Source of the DNA: Dactylosporangium aurantiacum
GTDB taxonomy: Bacteria > Actinomycetota > Actinomycetes > Mycobacteriales > Micromonosporaceae
Direction of reading: 5' to 3'
Assembly: GCF_000716715.1 (NCBI RefSeq)
Contig: NZ_JNYJ01000043.1
Coordinates: 124,001 to 188,000, forward strand
Length of the DNA: 64,000 bases
Part shown: positions 33,427-42,516 of the stretch, piece by piece
Position numbering within the stretch: position 1 is the first letter of the stretch
How the letters are laid out: each line of letters begins with the position of its first letter
Made by a program: the position numbers and the translations under genes
Notes under the pieces: generated by a model
What the model saw: only the letters and a program-made list of their open reading frames with translations
What the model was told of the DNA's origin: nothing
Database searches by the model: none

Positions 33427-34023
33427 GTGAAGCTCTATGCCGACCGTGCCCCCACCGCCCTGCGGCAGTTCCTCACCGACGTGTTCGTGGTCGTCTGGAT
33501 CTACGTATGGATCAGGCTGGGCATGACGCTGTTCGATCTCATTCAGAAGCTGGCGGCGCCCGGCAGGAAGCTCGAAGGCGCCGGCACGGGCCTCGCGGAC
33601 AACCTCCAGGGCGCCGGCGACAAGATCAATGGCGTGCCGGGTGTACCGGACTCGGTCGCCGCCCCCTTCACCAACGCGGCGAACGCGGCCCGTTCCCTCG
33701 CCGACGCCGGCCGCGAGCAGCAGGAGATCGTCAACGACCTCGCCTGGATCATGTCGGTGCTGGTGATCGCGGTGCCGGTCGCCCTGGTCGTGCTGCTGTG
33801 GCTGCCGCTGCGGATCCGGTGGATGCGCCGGGCCGGGTCGGCGGCGCGCCTGCGCGGCGCGACGGCCGGCCGTGACCTGCTCGCCCTGCGGGCCCTGGCG
33901 ACCCAGCCGCTCGGCCGGCTGGTGAAGATCGACCCCGACATCGCGGCGCTGTGGCGCAAGGGCGACAAACAGGCGGTCGAGGCCCTCGCCACCCTGGAGC
34001 TGCGCAGCCTCGGCCTGCGCTGA
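33427..34023 (+). CDS. Membrane protein of unknown function with two transmembrane helices
   Basis: A 198-residue protein with an N-terminal helix (VFVVVWIYVWIRLGMTLFDLI), a Gly/Ala-rich periplasmic stretch with LADNLQGAGDKINGVPGVPDSV repeats of amphipathic type, a second helix (MSVLVIAVPVALVVLLWLPLRI) and a basic cytosolic tail. Homologues are common in Micromonosporaceae and Streptomyces, but no function is known to me. The GTG at 33427 starts MKLYADRAPT. Confidence 0.65.
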   Translation: MKLYADRAPTALRQFLTDVFVVVWIYVWIRLGMTLFDLIQKLAAPGRKLEGAGTGLADNLQGAGDKINGVPGVPDSVAAPFTNAANAARSLADAGREQQEIVNDLAWIMSVLVIAVPVALVVLLWLPLRIRWMRRAGSAARLRGATAGRDLLALRALATQPLGRLVKIDPDIAALWRKGDKQAVEALATLELRSLGLR

Positions 34024-34060
34024 CCCACCGCCACGGGCCGGAGATCGGCTCGACAAGCCG

Positions 34061-34090
34061 GCGGCCGCCGGCACGGATGCCGGCGGCCGC
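34061..34090. terminator. Perfect GC hairpin between convergent genes
   Basis: GCGGCCGCCGGC and GCCGGCGGCCGC pair over 12 bp with a 6-base loop, in the 90-bp gap between the membrane protein gene (+) and the acyl-CoA dehydrogenase gene (-). It is probably a bidirectional terminator; no U tract is present. Confidence 0.65.
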
Positions 34091-34113
34091 GGAAGGTGCG
34101 GACGGTGCGGTGC

Positions 34114-36066
34114 TCAGAAGCGGCGCCGGACGTCCTCGGCGGTCGACTCGCCCGGCTCCCACGTGGCCAGCCACGGCCCCGACGCGGCCGGCGGGATGAT
34201 GCCCTCCTCCAGCGACAGGTACCGGCCGGCGATGACCCGCTTCGCGGCGGCGGCCTCGACCGCGTCGGCGTTGTCCCACAGGTCGCGGAACAGCGCCTCG
34301 GCGCGCAGCGTCGCCTGGCGGCAGAACAGGTCCGCCAGCTCGATGCCCTCGGGGCGTCCGGCCCGCTCGCTGTTGGCCTTGACGCAGGCGGCGGACATCG
34401 CGAACAGCTCGGCGCCGATGTCGACGATCCGGCCGAGGAACCCCTGCTTGTGCTCGAGCCGGCCCTGCCAGCGGGCCATGCCGTAGAAGGTTTCCCGGGC
34501 CAGCCGGCGCGAGGCGCGCTCGACGTAGCGCAGGTGCTGCGCGAGCGGGCCGAAGTCGCTGAAGCCGGACGGGAGCTGGCCCTTGCCGGCGACCAGGGTC
34601 GGCAGCCACCTGGCGTAGAACCCGCCGGCCTTGCCGGCCGCCTTGGCCTTCGCGCCGAGCCCGGCGTCGGGGTCGATGATGTCGCCGGCGACGGACAGGT
34701 GCGCGTCGACCGCCTCACGGGCGATCGCCAGGTGCATGATCTCGGTCGAGCCCTCGAAGATGCGGTTGATCCGCAGGTCGCGCAGGATCTGCTCGGCGGG
34801 GATCGGGCGTTCACCGCGGGCGGCGAGGGAGTCGGCGGTCTCGTAGCCGCGGCCGCCGCGGATCTGGATCAGCTCGTCGGCGACCTTCCAGGCCAGCTCG
34901 CTGGCGTACAACTTGACGAGCGCCGCCTCGATGCGGATGTCGTTGCGGTCGTCGTCGGCGAGGCGGCACGACAGCTCCACCATCGCCTCCATGCCGTACG
35001 TGGAGCCCGCGATGAACGCGATCTTCTTCGCGATGGCCTCGTACGAGCCGATCGGGCGGCCCATCTGGACGCGTTCGGCGGCCCATTCGCGGGCCACGTT
35101 GAGGCACCACTTGCCGGCGCCGACGCACATCGCGGGCAGCGACAGCCGGCCGGTGTTGAGGGTGCTCAGCGCGATGCGCAGGCCCTGGCCCTCGCCGCCG
35201 ATGACGTTCGCGGCGGGCACCCGCACGTCGTGGAAGCGGGTCACGCTGTTCTCCAGGCCGCGCAGGCCCATGAACGCGTTGCGCCGCTCGATCGTCACGC
35301 CCGGCGCGTCGCCCTCGACCACGAACGCGGTGATGCCGCCGCGGTGGCCCTCACTCTTCGGTACCAGCGCCATCACCACGAACAGGGTGGCCAGGGTGCC
35401 GTTCGTGGCCCACAGCTTGACGCCGTTGAGCAGGTAGTCGCCGTCCTCGGTGGGCACGGCGGAGGTGCGCAGGTTCGCCGGGTACGAGCCGACCTCCGGC
35501 TCGGTGAGCAGGAACGCGGACACCTCCCCGCCGGCCAGCCGGGGCAGGAACCGCTGCTTCTGCTCATCGGTGCCGACGAGCTTCAGCGGCTGCGGCACGC
35601 CGATCGACTGGTGCGCCGACAGCAGCGCGCCGATCGACGGGTTGACCGACCCGACGAGCGCGAGGGCCCGGCAGTAGTCGAGGTTGGACAGGCCGAGCCC
35701 GCCGTACTTCGTGTCGATCTTCATCCCGAACGCGCCGAGGCTGCCCAGGTCGCGGAGCACGTCGTCGGGGATCCGGGCGTCGCGCTCGATCTGCTGGCCG
35801 TCGACGCCGCTGATGTACGCCCGCAGCTTGGCGAGGAACTCCTGCCCGGCCTCGGCCTCCTTGTCGGCCGGCGGCGGGTCGATCAGGTCGAGGCGGAAGC
35901 GGCCCAGGAACAGCTCCTTGCCGAAGCTCGGTTTGCGCCACTCCGTCTCGCGGCTGGCCTCGATGACCTTCCGCGCCTGCCGCTCGGTGTGCGTGTTCGC
36001 TGTTTCGCTCGTGGTCGTGGCCGTGCTCGCGTCCGTGTGCGCTGCGCTGTCGGCGACCTGCGTCAT
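34114..36066 (-). CDS. Acyl-CoA dehydrogenase family protein (long, about 650 residues)
   Basis: A 650-residue flavoprotein oxidising acyl-CoA to the trans-2-enoyl form. The acyl-CoA dehydrogenase core spans about residues 65-450: KYGGLGLSNLDYC, FLLTEPEVGSYPANL, WATNGTLATLFVV, RNAFMGLRGLENSVTRF, and the motif IRGGRGYETADSLAARGERPIPAEQILRDLRINRIFEGSTEIMHLAIARE. A C-terminal extension of about 180 helical residues follows, as in long ACADs of the fadE5/DmdC-like kind. The ATG at 36066 follows GGGGGTG; upstream in-frame codons look non-coding. Substrate unknown. It is divergent from the thiamine operon. Confidence 0.9.
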   Translation of the reverse strand: MTQVADSAAHTDASTATTTSETANTHTERQARKVIEASRETEWRKPSFGKELFLGRFRLDLIDPPPADKEAEAGQEFLAKLRAYISGVDGQQIERDARIPDDVLRDLGSLGAFGMKIDTKYGGLGLSNLDYCRALALVGSVNPSIGALLSAHQSIGVPQPLKLVGTDEQKQRFLPRLAGGEVSAFLLTEPEVGSYPANLRTSAVPTEDGDYLLNGVKLWATNGTLATLFVVMALVPKSEGHRGGITAFVVEGDAPGVTIERRNAFMGLRGLENSVTRFHDVRVPAANVIGGEGQGLRIALSTLNTGRLSLPAMCVGAGKWCLNVAREWAAERVQMGRPIGSYEAIAKKIAFIAGSTYGMEAMVELSCRLADDDRNDIRIEAALVKLYASELAWKVADELIQIRGGRGYETADSLAARGERPIPAEQILRDLRINRIFEGSTEIMHLAIAREAVDAHLSVAGDIIDPDAGLGAKAKAAGKAGGFYARWLPTLVAGKGQLPSGFSDFGPLAQHLRYVERASRRLARETFYGMARWQGRLEHKQGFLGRIVDIGAELFAMSAACVKANSERAGRPEGIELADLFCRQATLRAEALFRDLWDNADAVEAAAAKRVIAGRYLSLEEGIIPPAASGPWLATWEPGESTAEDVRRRF

Positions 36067-36227
36067 TGCGGCACCCCCAGGTGTCAGTCCTGTACCGACC
36101 AGGCTATTACCCGCGAGTAGCGAAGGCCATGCCCCGCGGAGAAGGATCAAGCGCCGTGATTTTGGCGACCGGAACTTCGACCGTGGTCCGTTCGCTGTTA
36201 CCGTCGGGAAACAACTGCACATCCGAC

Positions 36228-36312
<85 letters not shown>

Positions 36313-36402
36313 CGGTCACCTCACGCCACGCGCCGCGTCCGGACCCCCCGGGCGTGGCGTCGCGTCTCCTTCTGGCTCACCCCCGAACCAGGAGGCACTG
36401 CA

Positions 36403-36969
36403 ATGGAAACCCGTTGGCGGACCGTCGACATCATCGTCGCCTCGGTCATCGCGGTGGCGTTCGCCGCCGTGTTCTACGCGTGGAACAACCTGTGGAACGC
36501 GATGGAGAGCGTCGCGCTGCCGTGGCGCGCGTTCATCTACGGCGTCTGGCTCGTCCCTGGCGTGCTCGGCCCGCTGGTGATCCGCAAGCCGGGCGCCGGG
36601 CTCTACACCGAGTTCGTCGCGGCGCTGGTCTCGGCCCTGTTCGGCTCGACCTGGGGCCTCGGCGTGCTGCTGTCCGGCCTGGTGCAGGGGGTCGGCGGCG
36701 AGTTCGGGTTCGCGCTCACCGGGTACCGCAGCTTCAAGCTCGGCAACGCGCTCGTCGCCGGGGCCCTCGCCGGTGGCGGTGCGGCCCTGCTGGACCTCAA
36801 CCTGTACTACGGCGCGTTCAGCAACACCGACAAGGCCCTGTACGCGGCGATCGTCATGGCGAGCGGCGCGGTCGTCGCCGGCGCCGGCTCGTGGGCGCTG
36901 CAGCGCTCCCTCGCCACCACCGGCGTCCTCGACCGCTTCCCGTCGGGGCGCGAACGGGCCGCCGTCTAA
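36403..36969 (+). CDS. ykoE: ECF transporter S component for thiamine/HMP
   Basis: A 188-residue membrane protein with about five helices of the YkoE family, the substrate-binding part of a group I ECF transporter for hydroxymethylpyrimidine or thiamine. Landmarks are the AFAAVFYAWNNLW start, GVWLVPGVLGPLVIRKPGAGLYTEFVAALVSALFGS and the GVGGEFGFALTGY motif. A clear GGAGG precedes the ATG at 36403. The TPP riboswitch upstream indicates control by thiamine diphosphate. The ATPase gene follows after 6 bases. Confidence 0.92.
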   Translation: METRWRTVDIIVASVIAVAFAAVFYAWNNLWNAMESVALPWRAFIYGVWLVPGVLGPLVIRKPGAGLYTEFVAALVSALFGSTWGLGVLLSGLVQGVGGEFGFALTGYRSFKLGNALVAGALAGGGAALLDLNLYYGAFSNTDKALYAAIVMASGAVVAGAGSWALQRSLATTGVLDRFPSGRERAAV

Positions 36970-36975
36970 CTATCC

Positions 36976-38277
36976 GTGAGCGTTGTCGAGTTCCGAGGGT
37001 TCGGGTGGCGGCACGCCGGGCGCAAGGCCTGGGCGGTCCGCCACTTCGACCTGCGGATCGAGCACGGCGAGCGGGTGCTGCTCGCGGGCGCTTCCGGCGC
37101 CGGCAAGAGCACCCTGCTCGCCGCGCTGGCCGGCCTGCTCGCCGAGGACTCCGGCGAGCAGGAGGGTGAGGTCCTCGTCGACGGCCGGCCCGCGCGGCAG
37201 CACCGGGCCGGCACGGGCATCGTGTTCCAGGACCCGCAGACGCAGCTGGTGATGAGCCGCAGCGGCGACGACGTCGCGTTCGGCCTGGAGAACCGGGGGG
37301 TGCCGCGCGCCGAGATCTGGCCGCAGGTGGACGCCGCCCTGGCCGCCGTCGGGTTCCCGTACGGCCGGGACCGCGACACCGCCGCCCTGTCCGGCGGTGA
37401 GCAGCAGCGGCTCGCGATCGCCGGCGTGCTCGTGTCGCGGCCGGGGCTGCTGCTGCTCGACGAGCCGACCGCGAACCTGGATCCCGAGGGTGCGCAGCTG
37501 GTACGTGCGGCGCTGGGCAAGGCGCTGCACGACGTCGACGCCACGATGATCCTGGTCGAGCACCGGTTCGGGGAGGCGCTGACCCTGGTCGACCGGGTGG
37601 TGACCCTCGGCGGGGCGCAGCCGCCGCTGGTCGTGCCGGACCGCCGGGCCCGCACCGCCCCCGGCGACGTCCTGCTGACCGCGCAGCGGCTCGCCCTGCG
37701 GCACACCGGCAACGTGGTCGACGAGGTCGTCCGCGCCGGTGAGGCGCTCGCGGTCGAGGGCCCGAACGGCGCCGGAAAGTCGACCCTGGCGCTGCTGCTG
37801 GGCGGCCTGACGAAGCCGGCGGCGCCGGGCCGGGTCGTCGCGCGCGGCGAGCCCCGGCCGCCGCACCGGTGGCGGGCGGCGAAGCTCGCGGGCCGGATCG
37901 GCTCGGTGTTCCAGAACCCGGAGCACCAGTTCGTCACCGCGACCGTCCGTGACGAGCTGCTTCTCGGCGGGCGCGACCCGAAGGTCGTCGACGAGCTGCT
38001 GACCCGGCTGCGCCTGGACCGGTTGGCGCTGGCCAACCCGTACACCTTGAGCGGCGGTGAACAGCGGAGACTGAGCGTGGCGACGGCCCTGGCGGCCGCC
38101 CCTGAGCTGCTGATCCTCGACGAGCCGACGTTCGGCCAGGACCCGCTGACCTGGCGGGAGCTGGTCGAGCTGCTCGCGGACCTGCGCGACGAGGGGCGCG
38201 GCCTGGTGATCGTCACCCACGACGCGCAGCTCGTGGAGGCGCTCGCCGACCGCCGGCTGAGGCTGGAGCGGCGATGA
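36976..38277 (+). CDS. ykoD: ECF transporter ATPase with two ABC domains
   Basis: A 433-residue fusion of two ABC ATPase units energising the YkoEDC transporter. First unit: GASGAGKSTLLAAL, LSGGEQQRLAIAG and LLLLDEPTANLD. Second unit: GPNGAGKSTLALLLGG, LSGGEQRRLSVATAL and LLILDEPTFGQD. Both have a Q-loop with FQ(D/N)P (VFQDPQTQLVMS, VFQNPEHQFVTA). The GTG at 36976 starts the gene and its TGA overlaps the ATG of the T component. Confidence 0.93.
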   Translation: MSVVEFRGFGWRHAGRKAWAVRHFDLRIEHGERVLLAGASGAGKSTLLAALAGLLAEDSGEQEGEVLVDGRPARQHRAGTGIVFQDPQTQLVMSRSGDDVAFGLENRGVPRAEIWPQVDAALAAVGFPYGRDRDTAALSGGEQQRLAIAGVLVSRPGLLLLDEPTANLDPEGAQLVRAALGKALHDVDATMILVEHRFGEALTLVDRVVTLGGAQPPLVVPDRRARTAPGDVLLTAQRLALRHTGNVVDEVVRAGEALAVEGPNGAGKSTLALLLGGLTKPAAPGRVVARGEPRPPHRWRAAKLAGRIGSVFQNPEHQFVTATVRDELLLGGRDPKVVDELLTRLRLDRLALANPYTLSGGEQRRLSVATALAAAPELLILDEPTFGQDPLTWRELVELLADLRDEGRGLVIVTHDAQLVEALADRRLRLERR

Positions 38278-39068
38278 GCGTCTCCGGCGGCCTTTCCGGC
38301 GCGCGTCCGCGCGGGCTCTTCGGCGGGCGGGTCACCGGCTGGGTGCGGGACCGGGACGCGACCGCGAAGCTGCTCGCCGCGGCGCTGCTCACCGCCGCCG
38401 TGCTCAGCACCGTCGACCCGTTCGTCACCGCCGTCGCGATCGCCGTGGAGCTGGCGCTGCTGCCGCTGACCGGCCTGAGCGGGCCGGCCCTGTGGCGGCG
38501 CGGCTGGCCGCTGCTGCTGTCCGCGGCCGTGGTGCTGGTCTTCACGGTGCTGCTCGGCGCGAAGGAGGGGCCGGTCGTCGGCACCGTCGCCGGGTTCGAG
38601 GTGCACGAGCCGGCACTCGGGTACGCGCTGCGTCTCATCGCGATCGGCCTGCCCGGGTTCGTGGTGTTCGCGACGATCGACCCGACGGACCTCGCCGACT
38701 CGCTCATCGCGCACCTGAAGGTGCCGCCCCGGTTCGCGATCGGCGCGCTCGCCGCGTTCCGGCTGGTGCCGCTGCTCACCGAGGAGTACCGGCTGATCCG
38801 GCTCGCCCGCCGGGCCCGCGGCATCGACGGCGGCTGGAACCCGGCCCGCCACGTGCGGCTGGCCGTGTCCGCGACGTTCGGGCTGCTGGTCGGCGCGATC
38901 CGGCGCGGGATCCGGCTGGCGACCGCGATGGAGGCCCGCGGGTTCGACCGGGGCCTGCCCCGCACCAGCGCCCGCGAGACCCGTTTCGGCTGGTCCGACG
39001 GGTTGGTGGTGGCCACCGGCGCGATCCTCGCGGCGGCATTGATCTTGCTGAAGTTCGTGCACACATAG
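38274..39068 (+). CDS. ykoC: ECF transporter transmembrane (T) component
   Basis: A 264-residue membrane protein of the CbiQ/EcfT family. It has an N-terminal cytosolic piece with DRDATAKLLAAALLTAAVL, about five helices, and the coupling motifs ARGIDGG and EARGFDRG (the Ala-Arg-Gly signatures that contact the ATPases). It starts with a four-base overlap with ykoD and completes the thiamine/HMP operon ykoEDC. Confidence 0.92.
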   Translation: MSVSGGLSGARPRGLFGGRVTGWVRDRDATAKLLAAALLTAAVLSTVDPFVTAVAIAVELALLPLTGLSGPALWRRGWPLLLSAAVVLVFTVLLGAKEGPVVGTVAGFEVHEPALGYALRLIAIGLPGFVVFATIDPTDLADSLIAHLKVPPRFAIGALAAFRLVPLLTEEYRLIRLARRARGIDGGWNPARHVRLAVSATFGLLVGAIRRGIRLATAMEARGFDRGLPRTSARETRFGWSDGLVVATGAILAAALILLKFVHT

Positions 39069-39142
39069 CCACGTCGCTACCTGATGTTCGTTCGGGCGGT
39101 CGAGATTCCGAAGTGAGGACCATCGACCCGAACGGAGCCCCC

Positions 39143-40849
39143 ATGGGCCACGGCCACCACCATCACCACCACGAGGACATGCCGCAGGGCACCGGCGACG
39201 TGCCCGCCGTCTTCGACGCCTCGATCCCCGACACCGAGCTGTCCCCCGGCGACGTCTCCCGCCGCGGCTTCCTGCGCCGCGCCGGCCTCCTCGGCGCCGC
39301 GGCGGCCGCCGGCGGCGCCCTAGCCAACGCCGGTGCCGCGCACGCGCACGACGACGAGCACGCCGGCTTCGACAGCCACGGCCGCCCCGTCGGCAACGGT
39401 TACAAGTGGCTCGCCGGTGACCACCACATCCACACGCAGTTCTCCAGCGACGGCATGTACCGCGTCGGCGACCACGTGAAGCACGCGTCCGCCTACGGCC
39501 TGGACTGGATGGTCATCACCGACCACGGCAGCGTCCAGCACGCGAAGATCGGCGTCGAGAAGGTCAACCCGGCGATCCGGGACGCCCGCGACGACTACAA
39601 GGACATGCTGGTCTTCCAGGGCCTGGAGTGGAACATCCCGGCCGCCGAGCACGGCACCGTCTTCGTGCACCCCGGCGCCAACGAGGTCGCGGTGCTCAAG
39701 GAGTTCGAGCACAGCTTCGACGGCTCGGCCGTCGGCGCCGTCGACCCGTCCCTGGTCACCGAGGCCCTCGCCATCGCCGGCGTCAAGTTCCTCGGCGAGC
39801 AGGTCACGAAGCGCCGGGTCCAGGACGCCCTGTTCCTGGCCAACCACCCGGCCCGCAACGGCATCGACTCGCCGCACGAGATCCGCGGCTGGCGTGACGC
39901 CGACCCGCGCATCGCGATCGGGTTCGAGGGTGCCCCCGGCCACCAGGCGGCCGGCATCGCGAAGCCGAACGGCGGCGGCTCCGCCCGCGGCTTCTACGGC
40001 AACGCGCCCGGCGCCAGCTCCTTCGCCGGGTACCCGCCGGAGAGCTACCGCACCTGGGGCGGCTTCGACTGGATGACCTCCACCGTCGGCGGCCTCTGGG
40101 ACAGCCTCCTCGCCGAGGGCAAGGCGTGGTGGATCACCGCGAACTCCGACTCGCACGTCGTGTACGAGGAGACCGCGAAGCGCCCCGACAACACGGACTT
40201 CAACGCCAACGGGTTCCACTTCGACCCCGTCTACGGGCAGCCGACCAGCCTCACCCCCGGCGACTTCTGGCCCGGGTACTACAGCCGCACCCACGTCGGC
40301 TCGCGCAACTTCAGCTATGCGGCGGTGATGGAGGGCCTGCGCGCCGGCCGGATCTGGGTCGACCACGGCGGCCTGATCAGCGGGCTCGACGTGCAGGTGC
40401 GGGCCAAGGGCGCCTACGGCGGCGTCACCCTCGGTGACTCGCTCGTCCTGCGCCGCGGCCAGCGCGCCGAGCTCGTCATCCGGATCGACCTCGCGAACAC
40501 CCCGAACTGGGCGAACTTCGTGCCGACCCTCGCCCGCGTCGACGTGATCAAGGGCGACGTGACCGGTGCCGTGTCCGACAAGGACGCGTTCAAGGCCCCG
40601 AACACGAAGGTCGTCAAGTCCTTCGAGGTGAACAAGTCGACCGGCACGGTCTCCTTCACCTACGACCTCGGCCCCGCCGACCAGCCGTTCTACGTCCGCC
40701 TCCGCGGCACCGACGGCAACCGCACCGCCCCCGGCTACCACGGCGCCGCGGTCGACCCGGCGGGCCCCGCGATCGACGTGGTCGGCGACGCCGACCCGTG
40801 GAAGGACCTCTGGTTCTACGCCAACCCGATCTGGGTCCTGCCCCGGTGA
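39143..40849 (+). CDS. Tat-exported PHP-domain (CehA/McbA-like) metallohydrolase
   Basis: A 568-residue protein that begins with MGHGHHHHHHEDM, a natural hexahistidine tract. A twin-arginine signal follows (SRRGFLRRAGLLGAAAAAGGALANAGAAHA, with RR at about residues 37-38), so the folded enzyme is probably exported. The PHP hydrolase domain starts at AGDHHIHTQFSSDGM and includes DWMVITDHGS, ANHPARNG and ANSDSHVV. The family cleaves phosphate or carbamate esters (for example carbaryl hydrolase CehA). A C-terminal beta domain follows. The ATG at 39143 has GGAG upstream. Its stop overlaps the start of the next small gene. Confidence 0.88.
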   Translation: MGHGHHHHHHEDMPQGTGDVPAVFDASIPDTELSPGDVSRRGFLRRAGLLGAAAAAGGALANAGAAHAHDDEHAGFDSHGRPVGNGYKWLAGDHHIHTQFSSDGMYRVGDHVKHASAYGLDWMVITDHGSVQHAKIGVEKVNPAIRDARDDYKDMLVFQGLEWNIPAAEHGTVFVHPGANEVAVLKEFEHSFDGSAVGAVDPSLVTEALAIAGVKFLGEQVTKRRVQDALFLANHPARNGIDSPHEIRGWRDADPRIAIGFEGAPGHQAAGIAKPNGGGSARGFYGNAPGASSFAGYPPESYRTWGGFDWMTSTVGGLWDSLLAEGKAWWITANSDSHVVYEETAKRPDNTDFNANGFHFDPVYGQPTSLTPGDFWPGYYSRTHVGSRNFSYAAVMEGLRAGRIWVDHGGLISGLDVQVRAKGAYGGVTLGDSLVLRRGQRAELVIRIDLANTPNWANFVPTLARVDVIKGDVTGAVSDKDAFKAPNTKVVKSFEVNKSTGTVSFTYDLGPADQPFYVRLRGTDGNRTAPGYHGAAVDPAGPAIDVVGDADPWKDLWFYANPIWVLPR

Positions 40850-41229
40850 CGGTGTTCCCCGACGTCCAGACGGCCGACCATCACATCCTGGTGGCCGGCC
40901 GCCCGGCGTTCACCTGGTTCGAGTCCGGCCAGGTCCACGTCGGCTCCGAAGGCGTCCCACCGGAAGGCGCCCGCGCCGTGCTCTTCCCCGGCTCCGACAA
41001 GCTCACCGGCGTGATCCCCGTGTCGGCGGTACTGTCGGAGTCGGCGATCGAGCAGGTGGTCATCCTGGGCGGCCTGACCGCCGTCCCCGAGATGTTGATC
41101 GACACCGGCGACTTCGTCCGCCCGATCTGGCGCGCCGGCACACTCACCCTGGTCACCCAGTTCGCCCGCGGCGGCGTCCTGGTCCCCTTCGAGTCAGCCG
41201 CTCAGATCCCCTGCTGCGGCAGCCACTAG
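40846..41229 (+). CDS. Small conserved protein, translationally coupled to the PHP gene
   Basis: A 127-residue protein with mostly beta-strand character (DHHILVAGRPAFTWFESGQVHVGSEGVPPEGARAVLFPGSDK...) and a CCGSH end. I do not recognise the family. The GTG at 40846 overlaps the TGA of the PHP gene, so the two are cotranslated. A partner of the PHP enzyme is plausible but not shown. The Cys-Cys-Gly-Ser-His tail could bind a metal. Confidence 0.6.
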   Translation: MTVFPDVQTADHHILVAGRPAFTWFESGQVHVGSEGVPPEGARAVLFPGSDKLTGVIPVSAVLSESAIEQVVILGGLTAVPEMLIDTGDFVRPIWRAGTLTLVTQFARGGVLVPFESAAQIPCCGSH

Positions 41230-41508
41230 CAGTTCTCGCTTCGGCGGCTGTCGCCGCGGCGGCCGGGGGGTTCCCACCCCGGAGCCCCCCATGCTCGCTG
41301 GCGCTCGCACTGCCATGCGCTGCGCGCGGCAGCCTCACCCGCATGCGCGCCGCATCCCGGTGGCCGGGCGCCGCCCGGCCCGCCCGCCGATCTCGCCCAC
41401 TAACCCGCTCGATCGCAGCAACCCGACCACCGATCAACACGACGCGGCGACGATCCGTTCACCATCAGCACCAGCGGGCGCCGGCAGCCGACCAACCCGC
41501 CGCTGCTC
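41230..41508. other. Intergenic stretch with GC-rich hairpins, no gene seen
   Basis: Between the convergent small protein gene and uppS there are about 490 bases with no convincing gene. This part holds GC-rich folds, for example GGGGGG and CCCCCC around GTTCCCACCCCGGAG. It also has short ATGC-rich runs such as CATGCGCTGCGCGCG and GCATGCGCGC. It may be repeat-derived; no open frame has a plausible start. Confidence 0.5.
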
Positions 41509-41562
41509 GTTGACCTTGGACACTTTGACCGGCCCTGGGCGGCAAAAGTGTCCAAGGTCAAC
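41509..41562. repeat. Perfect 18-bp inverted repeat with an 18-base loop
   Basis: GTTGACCTTGGACACTTT (41509-41526) and AAAGTGTCCAAGGTCAAC (41545-41562) are exact reverse complements, with a GC-rich loop between them. The arms are far less GC-rich than the surroundings. It sits 280 bases after one gene and 160 bases after the convergent uppS gene, so it is too far for a usual terminator. It resembles an intergenic palindromic repeat or the ends of a small mobile element. Confidence 0.85.
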
Positions 41563-41721
41563 CGGGCCGGACTCGTCGACCCGAGCACAAGCGCCGCCAG
41601 CGCGCTCCCGCCTGGCGGGTCCGTCGCCGCCAGGCAGTCCCCGGTACGACGCCCGGCTCGGTCGCCGGAGTCCTCTTCGGTCAGCGGGCCCGGACGGCGT
41701 CCCGCCGAGGCGTCCAGAGCA

Positions 41722-42516
41722 TCAGGTGGTCAGGGTCGGCACGACCGGGTTGGGGATCGCCCCGCCGAAGCGGCGGTCGCGCTTCGCGTACACCTCGCAG
41801 GCGTACCACAGGTGGCGGCGGTCGAAGTCGGGCCACAGCGTGTCGACCGAGACGAACTCAGCGTAGGCCGCCTGCCAGATCATGAAGTTGCTGGTCCGCA
41901 TCTCGCCCGAGCTGCGGATCAGCAGGTCGACGTCGGGCAGGTCGGGTTCGTCGAGGTACCGGGCGAACGTCTTCTCCGTGATCCGGTCCGGCTTGAGGCG
42001 CCCGGCCTGCACGTCGGCGGCGATGCGGGCGGCCGCGTCGGCGACCTCGGCCCGGCCGCCGTAGTTGACGCACATGGTGAAGGTGAGCTTGTCGTTGCGC
42101 CTGGTGAGCTGCTCGGCGTACTCGAGCTCGTTGATGACGCTGCGCCACAGGCGGGGGCGGCGGCCGGCCCAGCGGACGCGGATGCCCATCTCGTGGAACT
42201 CGTCGCGGCGGCGGTGGATGGTGTCGCGGTTGAAGTTCATGAGGAAGCGGACCTCGTCGGGGGAACGCTTCCAGTTCTCGGTGGAGAAGGCGTAGGCGCT
42301 GACGTACTTGACGCCGAGCTCGAGCGCGCCTTCGATCACGTCGAAGAGGGCGGCCTCGCCGGCGGTGTGCCCGGCGGTGCGGGGCAGGCCACGCTGCTTC
42401 GCCCAGCGGCCGTTGCCGTCCATGATGATCGCCACGTGCTGCGGCACGGCCTCCTTCGGCAGTGCCGGCGGACGGGCGCCGGTGGGGTGCTGCGACGGCG
42501 GACGGAAGTTGCTCAC
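41722..42516 (-). CDS. uppS: Isoprenyl transferase (di-trans,poly-cis-undecaprenyl diphosphate synthase type)
   Basis: A 264-residue cis-prenyltransferase that elongates isoprenyl diphosphates to the lipid carrier used in cell wall synthesis. The catalytic Asp33 is in [37 protein letters not shown] and [24 protein letters not shown] are also conserved. The GTG at 42516 overlaps the recO stop (GTGA), so the start is set by coupling. recO-uppS order is conserved in actinobacteria. Confidence 0.95.
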   Translation of the reverse strand: MSNFRPPSQHPTGARPPALPKEAVPQHVAIIMDGNGRWAKQRGLPRTAGHTAGEAALFDVIEGALELGVKYVSAYAFSTENWKRSPDEVRFLMNFNRDTIHRRRDEFHEMGIRVRWAGRRPRLWRSVINELEYAEQLTRRNDKLTFTMCVNYGGRAEVADAAARIAADVQAGRLKPDRITEKTFARYLDEPDLPDVDLLIRSSGEMRTSNFMIWQAAYAEFVSVDTLWPDFDRRHLWYACEVYAKRDRRFGGAIPNPVVPTLTT

